NCBI RefSeq assembly: GCF_010560025.1
Contig: NZ_SAIY01000004.1
Coordinates: 558,001-622,000 of the forward strand
Source of the DNA: Verrucosispora sioxanthis
GTDB taxonomy: Bacteria; Actinomycetota; Actinomycetes; Mycobacteriales; Micromonosporaceae
Length of the DNA stretch: 64,000 nucleotides
Direction of reading: 5' to 3'
The notes beneath the pieces were generated by a model. The model was not told the DNA's origin. It searched no databases and was given only the letters and a program-made list of their open reading frames with translations. Within the stretch, counting starts at the first letter, position 1; each line of letters opens with the position of its first letter. This document shows, piece after piece, positions 57,731 to 64,000 of this stretch. The position numbers and the translations under genes were made by a program.

Positions 57731-58896
57731 GAGTCGTCCTCCGTCGGATGCGAAAAGGTGCTCGCCGAGCCCACGACGCCCGACGCGTCGGCGAACCGGT
57801 CCGGTCGGAAGGGCGCGAGCAGGGTGTGCGGGCTGCCGTCGCCGGTGATCAGCTCGGTGATCAGGTCCGCGGTGACCGGGGTGAGCACGATTCCGTGCCG
57901 GTGGTGACCGGCGGCCACCAGCACGTCCGGGTGACCCGGCAACGGCCCCAGGATCGGGGCGTTGTCCGGCGTGCCGGGGCGCAGCCCCGCCAGCGTCTCC
58001 ACCAGGTCGTACTCGGCGATCTCGGGCAGCAGGTCGACGGCGGCCCGCAGCAGCCGCAGCACCGCTCCGGCGCAGACGTCCAGGTCGGAGCGCTCCTCGA
58101 CGGTCGCGCCGACGACCACCTCGCCGCTGTCCCGCGGCACCAGGTAGACGTGCTCGCCGTCGGCGTACCCCCGGATCACGTGCCGGAAGCCCGGCGGCCC
58201 GCCGTCCGGCGCACGCAACCGCAGCACCTGTCCCTTCACCGGACGGACCGGCAGGCCGGTCAGGGCCGCGACGCCGCAGCCGGCGGCGACCACCGTCACG
58301 CCGGCGGTGACGTCGGACAGCCGCCGCACCGGCTCGGCGACCAGCACCGCGCCCGCCCGCTCCGCCGCCAGCCGCAGCGCCGGCACCAGCCGGCGCGGGT
58401 CGACCTGGTGGTCGGTGGCGGCGAGCGCGCCGCCGCGCACCCGGGGCGCCAGCGCCGGCTCGCGCTCGCGTAGCTGGGACGGGCGCAGCGGGGTCACCGG
58501 CAACCCCAGCCCCTGCTGGTACGCCCAGAGCCGACGTGCCTCGGCGAGGTCGTCGGCGGTCAGCCCGACCATCAGGGTGCCCTCGGTGCGGTAGCCGATG
58601 TCGGTGCCGGTCGCCTCGGTCAGTTCGGCGGCGAACCCCGGCCAACGCCCGGCCGACTCGGTGAGCAGACCGGTCAGTTCCCGCTCGCCGAAGTACGCCT
58701 CGGCGACCGGCGCCAGCATCCCGGCGGCCACGTGGGAGGCACCCGACCCGGGCGCCGGATCGTGCACGACCACCCGCAACCCGCGCACCGCGCACCGCCA
58801 GGCGACCGCCCACCCGATCGGCCCGCCGCCCACGACGGCCACATCGGGCCGGCGCCGGGGCACCGGACCGGTGGTGGCGGGGCGCCCGGTCAACAC
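57727..58896 (-). CDS. thiO: Glycine oxidase ThiO
   Basis: The 389-residue FAD enzyme oxidises glycine to the imine needed by ThiG. The dinucleotide fold is VAVVGGGPIGWAVAWRCAVRGLRVVVHD, with GASHVAAGMLAPVAE following. The C-terminal FAD block reads LAGLRPGTPDNAPILGPLPGHPDVLVAAGHHRHGIVLTPVTADLI, the glycine-oxidase ending. GTG at 58896 overlaps thiE by 7 nt. Confidence 0.95.
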
Positions 58897-59516
58897 GTCA
58901 GCGCCCGAACCAGCTCGGCGGCGGCACGGACGGGATCGGTGGCTCCGGAGAGCGCACCGACCACCGCCACCCCGTACGCGCCGGTGGCCCGCAACTCGGG
59001 CACGTCCGCCGCCGTCACCCCGCCGATGGCGATCACCGGCACGTCGACCGCCTCGACCACCGCCCGGACACCGGTCACGCCGATCGGCGGCGGCAGCCCG
59101 TCCTTGGTGGCGGTGACGCGGCACGGGCCCACGCCCAGATAGCTGGCTCCGGCGGTGACCGCCGCGAGCGCGCTCGCCGGTTCCCGGGCGGTGGCACCGA
59201 GCACGGCGGCCGGGCCGAGCACCTTCCGGGCCGCCGCCACGGGCAGATCGTCGGCGCCGACGTGACCACCGGCGGCGTCGGTCGCCAGTGCCACGTGCAG
59301 CCGGTCGTTGACCAGGCAGGGCACCTGGTACGGGGCGCAGAGGGCAAGCACCTGTCGGGTCAGCTCGTACGCCTGCCGGTCGGTCGCGGTGTCCTCGACC
59401 CGGACCTGCACCACCAGCTCGGTGTGGGCCACCGGGAGCACGGCGCGGAGCACGGCGAGCGGATCCCGCCCGGGTCGGGTGTCGGTGATCAGATGCAGTC
59501 GTCCCAGGGACGGCAC
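58890..59516 (-). CDS. thiE: Thiamine-phosphate synthase ThiE
   Basis: The 208-residue TIM barrel couples HMP-PP and thiazole-P. It shows LGRLHLITDTRPG, VQVRVEDTATDRQAYELTRQV, the YLGVGPCRVTATKDGLPPPIGVTGV phosphate loop (T-x-T-K) and VIAIGGVTAADVPELRATGAYGVAVVGAL. GTG at 59516 follows the riboswitch and its AGGGAGG ribosome site. It is first in the seven-gene operon. Confidence 0.95.
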   Translation of the reverse strand: MPSLGRLHLITDTRPGRDPLAVLRAVLPVAHTELVVQVRVEDTATDRQAYELTRQVLALCAPYQVPCLVNDRLHVALATDAAGGHVGADDLPVAAARKVLGPAAVLGATAREPASALAAVTAGASYLGVGPCRVTATKDGLPPPIGVTGVRAVVEAVDVPVIAIGGVTAADVPELRATGAYGVAVVGALSGATDPVRAAAELVRALTC

Positions 59517-59527
59517 GGCAACACTCC

Positions 59528-59610
59528 TCCCTGCGCCGGCATTACCCGGATCAGGTTCGACGGTCGGGGGCTCACAGCCCCCCTCTCAGCCCGGTACACC
59601 GGGCTCCCGT
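59528..59610 (-). ncRNA. TPP riboswitch (THI element)
   Basis: Read on the minus strand it has the classical THI-box parts in order: ACGGGAGCCC, the CTGAGAG pyrimidine-sensor arm, and ACCTGATCCGGGTAATGCC with the final GCGCAGGGA of the pyrophosphate-sensor side. It ends directly at the ribosome site 12 nt before thiE, which fits translational control by sequestration. One element serves the whole operon. Confidence 0.96.
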
Positions 59611-59972
59611 GGGTTCGTTGGGTGTCACCGTACGTCGTTTCGCCGGCTCCGCCAAGCCCGTCCCGCGCCGCCGGCGGCGGCGCGGGCCACCCGGTCATGC
59701 CGACTCGCCACGGCCTACGGAACGGACTCGCGGCAGCACCGCGGCCGGAAGAAGGCCCCGATATACAGCGACTCACACCAATAGAAAATGACCCCGTTAC
59801 CAAAACGTTACAAGGCTCCACCTTGCTCGAAACTAGATTCACTACGGCAAATTGAGTGATCGGATCGGCTGAGTCGGCACCCAGACCTCGCTCGTCAGGT
59901 ATGGGCGGTCGGACCGACGGGAGTGACCACCGCCGTCCACTCCGAACCGTCCCACGGACAGAGGAGATCCTC
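59611..59972. other. Divergent promoter region between the thi operon and the large secreted protein
   Basis: 362 nt with no convincing gene. The AT-richer centre (about 59760-59860) probably has both promoters. Two GTTAC words at 59796 and 59807 are 11 bp apart. GAGGAG at 59961 is the ribosome site of the plus-strand gene. Confidence 0.6.
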
Positions 59973-62900
59973 GTGCCCCGACCCAGTCGGCGGCGAGCTC
60001 CGCTCGCCGCAGTGACCGTGGCGCTACTCGCCTTCGTACTCATCCTGGCCGCCGCACCGGCCCCGATCACCGGCCCGGCCGCCGCCCAGGCTGCCGCGCC
60101 GGTAGCCGCGGCGGAGGCGGAGCCGTACTCCGTCCTGGTCTTTTCAAAGACCGCCGGATTCCGGCACGACTCGATTCCGGCCGGCATCACCGCGATCCAG
60201 CAACTCGGCACGGCGAACGGGTTCACCGTCACCACCACCGAGGACAGCGCCGCCTTCACCGACACCAACCTCGCCAGGTTCAAGGCGGTCATCTGGTTGT
60301 CCACCACCGGCGACGTGCTCAACGCCAGCCAGCAGGCGGCCTTCGAGCGCTACATCCGCGCCGGTGGCGGCTACGTCGGCGTGCACGCCGCGTCCGACAC
60401 CGAGTACGACTGGGCCTGGTACGGCCAACTGGTCGGTGCCTACTTCAACAGTCACCCGGCCAACCAGACGGCCACGGTGAAGGTCGAGGACACCACCCAC
60501 GAGTCGACCCGGCACCTGCCGGAGCGGTGGTCCCGGTTCGACGAGTGGTACAACTTCCGCACCAACCCCCGCACCCGTCAGGTGCAGGTGCTGGCCTCGC
60601 TCGACGAGCGCAGCTACAGCCCGGGCAGCGGGGCGATGGGGCAGGACCACCCGATCGCCTGGTGCCAGAACTTCGACGGTGGGCGGTCCTGGTACACCGG
60701 TGGCGGGCACACCCAGGAGTCCTTCACCAACGCCGAGTTCCGGCAACACCTGCTCGGTGGCATCCAGACCGCGGCCGGGGTGGTGCACGCCGACTGCGGC
60801 GCCGGCCGGGCCGCCAGCTTCGAGAAGGTGACGCTGGACAGCAACACCAGCAACCCGATGGAGTTGGACATCGCACCCGACGGCCGGGTGTTCTACATCG
60901 AGCGCGACGGTCGCGTGCAGATCATCAAGCCGGACACCGGCCAGACCGTCACCGCGCTGCGGCTGAGCGTCTTCGCCGGCAACGAGGACGGCCTGCTGGG
61001 CATCCGCCTCGACCCCAACTTCGCCAGCAACGGCTGGGTCTGGCTCTACTACGCCCCCAGCGCGGGCGGTTCCCGCAACAACCTGTCCCGGTTCACCGTC
61101 ACCGGTGACACGATCAACCCGTCCAGCGAGCGGGTCGTGCTGGAGGTGCCCACGCAGCGCAACACCTGCTGCCACATGGGCGGGACGATGACCTTCGACT
61201 CGGCCGGCAACCTGTACCTGGCCACCGGGGACAACACCAACCCCTTCGAGTCCGGTGGCTACAGCCCGTTGGACGAGCGCTCCGGCCGGGCGGACTACGA
61301 CTCGCAGCGCACCGCCGGCAACACCAACGACCTGCGCGGCAAGGTGCTCCGGATCCGGCCGCAGGCCGACGGCACGTACACCATTCCGGCCGGCAACCTC
61401 TTCGCGCCGGGCACCGCGCGGACCAGGCCGGAGATCTACGCGATGGGCCTGCGCAACCCGTTCCGGATCGGCATCGACCCGGTAACCAACGTGCTCTACG
61501 TCGCCGACTACGGCCCGGACGCCACCACCACGAACGCGAACCGGGGCCCGGAGGGCCTGGTGGAGTGGAACATCGTCGACCGGCCCGGCAACTTCGGCTG
61601 GCCGTACTGCCACGGCAACAACCAGGCGTACAACGACTACCAGTTCCCGTCCGGTCCGAGCGGGGCGAAGTTCAACTGCTCCGCACCGGTGAACAACTCC
61701 CCCAACAACACAGGTCTGACCAACCTGCCGGCGGCCATCCCGGCCACGGTCGACTACGGCTACGGCGGCAACAGCCGTTTCCCGGAGATCGGCGGCGGCG
61801 GAGCACCGATGGCCGGCCCGGTCTACCGGTTCGACCCGACCATCTCGTCGCGCCGCCAGTGGCCGGCGTACTTCGACGGCAAGGCCATGTTCGGCGAGTG
61901 GAACCAGTCGCGGATGTACACCATGCAGGTCACCCGGGACGGTAAGTCCCTCGTCGACATCAACCGGATCCTCGACCAGATGACCTTCGTCCGGCCGATG
62001 GACTTCGAGTTCGGCCCGGACGGCGCGCTGTACCTGATCGAGTGGGGCAGCGGCTTCGGCGGCAACAACGACAACTCCGGCGTCTACCGCATCGACTACA
62101 CCGCCGGTGCCCGCGCCCCGATCGCGGTCGCCTCGGCGAACCCCACCTCCGGAGCGCCACCGCTGGCCGTCACCTTCTCCAGCGCCGGCTCACGCGACCC
62201 CGACGGTGGAGCACTCACCTACGCCTGGACGTTCGGCGACGGCGGCACCTCCACCCAGGCCAACCCGACCCACACCTACACCCAGTCCGGCAGCTACACC
62301 GCGCAACTGCGGGTGACCAACCCGGCCGGGCGCAGCGCGGTGGCCAACGTGCCGATCACCGTCGGCAACACGGCACCGACCGTGACCATCGAATTCCCCC
62401 CGGACGGTGGCTTCTTCGCCTGGGGTGACCAGGTCGCCTACACCGTCAAGGTCACCGACCCGGAGGACGGGACGATCGACTGCGACGAGGTCGAACTCCA
62501 GGTCCTGCTCGGCCACGACGAGCACGCTCACCCGCTGGAGCGGCACACCGGCTGCACCGGCACGGTGCAGACCCAGCTCGCCGACGGCCACGGGGCGGAG
62601 GCGAACGTCTTCACCGTTCTGGAGGCGACCTACACCGACCAGGGCGGGGCCGACGGGGCCGAGCCGCAGACCGGCCGGGCGCTCGTGGTCCTTCAGCCGA
62701 AACGTAAGGAGGCCGAGTACTACTCCGCCACCGGACGGGTGGCGGGTGCCACCGGCGGCGGCACCGCCGGGGTGGAGCGGGAGACCACCGGTGACACCGC
62801 CGGCGGTGGCCAGAACATCGGATTCATCGAGGACGGCGACTGGTGGTCGGTCAGTCCGGCCAGCCTGACCGGCCTCACCTCGATCCGGTTCCGGGTCGCC

Positions 62901-64000
62901 TCGGCCACCTCCGGTGGTCGGATCGAGGTGCGCGCCGGAGCCGCGAACGGACCGCTGATCACCACCGCCGCCGTGACCGGCACCGGAGGGTGGCAGACGT
63001 ACACCGACGTCACCGCGCAGATACCCAACGGCGCCGCGGCGGAGGGCGCGTTGTACTTCGTCGCCCGGGATCCGAACGGCGGCTCCGGCACCCTGTTCAA
63101 CGTCAACTGGATGGACTTCGTCGGACCCGGGGTGAGCGGCAACGCCCCGCCGACGGTCACCGCCTCGGCCACCCCGACCAGCGGGACCGGGCCGTTGGCG
63201 GTGACCTTCACCGGTACGGCCACCGACCCGGACGGGGACACCCCCCTGACGTACGCCTGGGACTTCGGTGACGGTGCGACCGCGAACACGCTCAACGCCA
63301 CCCACACCTACACCACGCCGGGCAGCTACACCGCCATCCTGACGGTCACCGACAGCCGGGGTGCGCGAGGGCAGGCCAGCGTGCCGGTCCGGGTCGACGG
63401 GGCGGGCAACCCCTGCCAGGCCGAGCCGGGACCACAGCGGTCCGACGAGTTCACCGGTAGCTCGCTGGATCGTCAGCGATGGACAAGCGTGGTGCGCGGG
63501 ACGGAGTCGTACTCCCTCGCCGACGGTTCACTGCGGCTGCCCACCGCGGCGGGTGACCTGTACGGCACCCGCAACGACGCCACCAACCTGGTGCTCCAGC
63601 CCGCACCCAGCGGTGCCTGGCAGGCGACCACCCGGGTCACCGTGGCGGCCCGGGCCGACTACCAGCAGGCCGGTCTGCTGCTCTACGGCGACGACGACAA
63701 CTACGCCAAGCTGGACCTGGTCTACGGTGGCAACCGGAAGGTCGAGTTCCTCCGGGAAACCGCCGGTACCCCGCGCAACGAGAGCACGGACTCCACCGCG
63801 GCGCCCACCGGTGACACCATCCATCTGCGACTGACCAGCGACGGGACGAACCTGACCGCCGCCTACTCGACGGACGGGCAGACCTTCACCGCGGTCGGTC
63901 GGTCCGCCGCGCTGGCCGGGATCAGCAACCCCCGGATCGGTCTCTTCGCCCTCAACGGCGGCACCACCGCGCCGGTGGTGAACGCCCAGTTCGACTGGAT
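59973..64000 (+). CDS. Large secreted ThuA / PQQ-type sugar dehydrogenase / PKD / CBM6 protein, 3' end outside window
   Basis: At least 1342 residues without a stop. GTG at 59973 follows GAGGAG. A signal peptide (RRRAPLAAVTVALLAFVLILAAAPAP) is followed by a ThuA-like domain (about 48-265; VLVFSKTAGFRHDSIPAGI, GGGYVGVHAASDTEYDWAWYGQLVGAYF). A GSDH/PQQ-type beta-propeller follows (about 282-710; MELDIAPDGRVFYIERDGRV, GLLGIRLDPNF, MGLRNPFRIGIDP). Next are a PKD domain (about 714-800), a linker, CBM6 (about 910-1052; EAEYYSATGRVAG, IGFIEDGDWWSV), a second PKD (about 1059-1142) and a jelly-roll laminin-G/DUF1349-like domain (from about 1155). It probably binds and oxidises or processes plant polysaccharide sugars outside the cell. 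Confidence 0.9.
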   Translation, partial: MPRPSRRRAPLAAVTVALLAFVLILAAAPAPITGPAAAQAAAPVAAAEAEPYSVLVFSKTAGFRHDSIPAGITAIQQLGTANGFTVTTTEDSAAFTDTNLARFKAVIWLSTTGDVLNASQQAAFERYIRAGGGYVGVHAASDTEYDWAWYGQLVGAYFNSHPANQTATVKVEDTTHESTRHLPERWSRFDEWYNFRTNPRTRQVQVLASLDERSYSPGSGAMGQDHPIAWCQNFDGGRSWYTGGGHTQESFTNAEFRQHLLGGIQTAAGVVHADCGAGRAASFEKVTLDSNTSNPMELDIAPDGRVFYIERDGRVQIIKPDTGQTVTALRLSVFAGNEDGLLGIRLDPNFASNGWVWLYYAPSAGGSRNNLSRFTVTGDTINPSSERVVLEVPTQRNTCCHMGGTMTFDSAGNLYLATGDNTNPFESGGYSPLDERSGRADYDSQRTAGNTNDLRGKVLRIRPQADGTYTIPAGNLFAPGTARTRPEIYAMGLRNPFRIGIDPVTNVLYVADYGPDATTTNANRGPEGLVEWNIVDRPGNFGWPYCHGNNQAYNDYQFPSGPSGAKFNCSAPVNNSPNNTGLTNLPAAIPATVDYGYGGNSRFPEIGGGGAPMAGPVYRFDPTISSRRQWPAYFDGKAMFGEWNQSRMYTMQVTRDGKSLVDINRILDQMTFVRPMDFEFGPDGALYLIEWGSGFGGNNDNSGVYRIDYTAGARAPIAVASANPTSGAPPLAVTFSSAGSRDPDGGALTYAWTFGDGGTSTQANPTHTYTQSGSYTAQLRVTNPAGRSAVANVPITVGNTAPTVTIEFPPDGGFFAWGDQVAYTVKVTDPEDGTIDCDEVELQVLLGHDEHAHPLERHTGCTGTVQTQLADGHGAEANVFTVLEATYTDQGGADGAEPQTGRALVVLQPKRKEAEYYSATGRVAGATGGGTAGVERETTGDTAGGGQNIGFIEDGDWWSVSPASLTGLTSIRFRVASATSGGRIEVRAGAANGPLITTAAVTGTGGWQTYTDVTAQIPNGAAAEGALYFVARDPNGGSGTLFNVNWMDFVGPGVSGNAPPTVTASATPTSGTGPLAVTFTGTATDPDGDTPLTYAWDFGDGATANTLNATHTYTTPGSYTAILTVTDSRGARGQASVPVRVDGAGNPCQAEPGPQRSDEFTGSSLDRQRWTSVVRGTESYSLADGSLRLPTAAGDLYGTRNDATNLVLQPAPSGAWQATTRVTVAARADYQQAGLLLYGDDDNYAKLDLVYGGNRKVEFLRETAGTPRNESTDSTAAPTGDTIHLRLTSDGTNLTAAYSTDGQTFTAVGRSAALAGISNPRIGLFALNGGTTAPVVNAQFDW

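Overview
The window is very GC-rich, uses GTG and TTG starts freely, and packs genes into runs joined by ATGA or GTGA stop/start overlaps. It carries an XRE-DUF5753/DUF397 pair, a cvn-type conservon, an ESX-like protein, an F420-type LLM oxidoreductase, GlnR-type nitrate assimilation and a secreted GH11 xylanase. Together these point to a filamentous actinobacterium, most likely Micromonospora or a near relative. The genus is inferred from gene content and style, not from a marker gene. No rRNA, tRNA, CRISPR array, insertion sequence or prophage was found. Most of the window looks like core chromosome.

Layout. 1-0.9 kb: groES-groEL (groEL cut by the edge) behind two tandem CIRCE elements. 1-4.2 kb: XRE/DUF397 pair, a repeat-rich spacer, a frameshifted THUMP-like methyltransferase and a YbaK-type deacylase. 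4.2-8.9 kb: a sugar ABC importer (lipoprotein, single-domain ATPase, permease) with a ROK regulator. 9-11.5 kb: a DUF4142 protein and a CopC-CopD fusion. 11.5-20.5 kb, all minus strand: nnr, alr, an alpha/beta hydrolase, tsaE, ung, a secreted GH11-CBM13 xylanase, tsaB, rimI, tsaD and a small conserved ORF. This is the usual actinobacterial alr/t6A block with ung and the xylanase set inside it. 20.7-22.6 kb: an ESX-like small protein and a DUF1023 hydrolase. 22.7-29.6 kb: glmS, an aminotransferase, a membrane protein, glmM, rpsI and rplM.

29.8-40.4 kb is the nitrate block. narK is on the minus strand. A PemK/MazF-type toxin-antitoxin pair and a methyltransferase follow. Then comes a tightly coupled plus-strand operon: nitrate reductase, its FAD/[2Fe-2S] partner, nirB, nirD and a HemD-winged-helix regulator, preceded by a GlnR-box-like sequence. 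40.4-45 kb: a conservon (cvnA-D order) whose histidine kinase has a nitrate/nitrite-sensor-like ectodomain. 45.4-46.6 kb: an amino-acid/amide-type binding lipoprotein. 46.7-51 kb: an SsuABC/ThiXYZ-type importer split over divergent transcripts, with an LLM oxidoreductase and a cupin. 51.1-53.3 kb: a membrane protein with a long Pro/Ala-rich tail. 53.5-59.6 kb: a complete TPP-riboswitch thiamine operon, thiE-thiO-thiS-thiG-(thiE-like)-thiD-thiC. 60-64 kb: a very large secreted ThuA/sugar-dehydrogenase/PKD/CBM6 protein that runs off the window.

Two observations stand out. First, there is a two-copy structured repeat (about 46.58-46.66 kb and 55.92-56.00 kb). A 25-nt core is identical, but it sits in the loop of long hairpins whose stems differ in sequence yet pair perfectly, and one copy lies inside the end of a coding region. 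Second, reading-frame breaks are frequent and mostly look like missing bases. They fall even in genes expected to be essential (tsaB has four), so they are more likely sequence errors than real pseudogenes.
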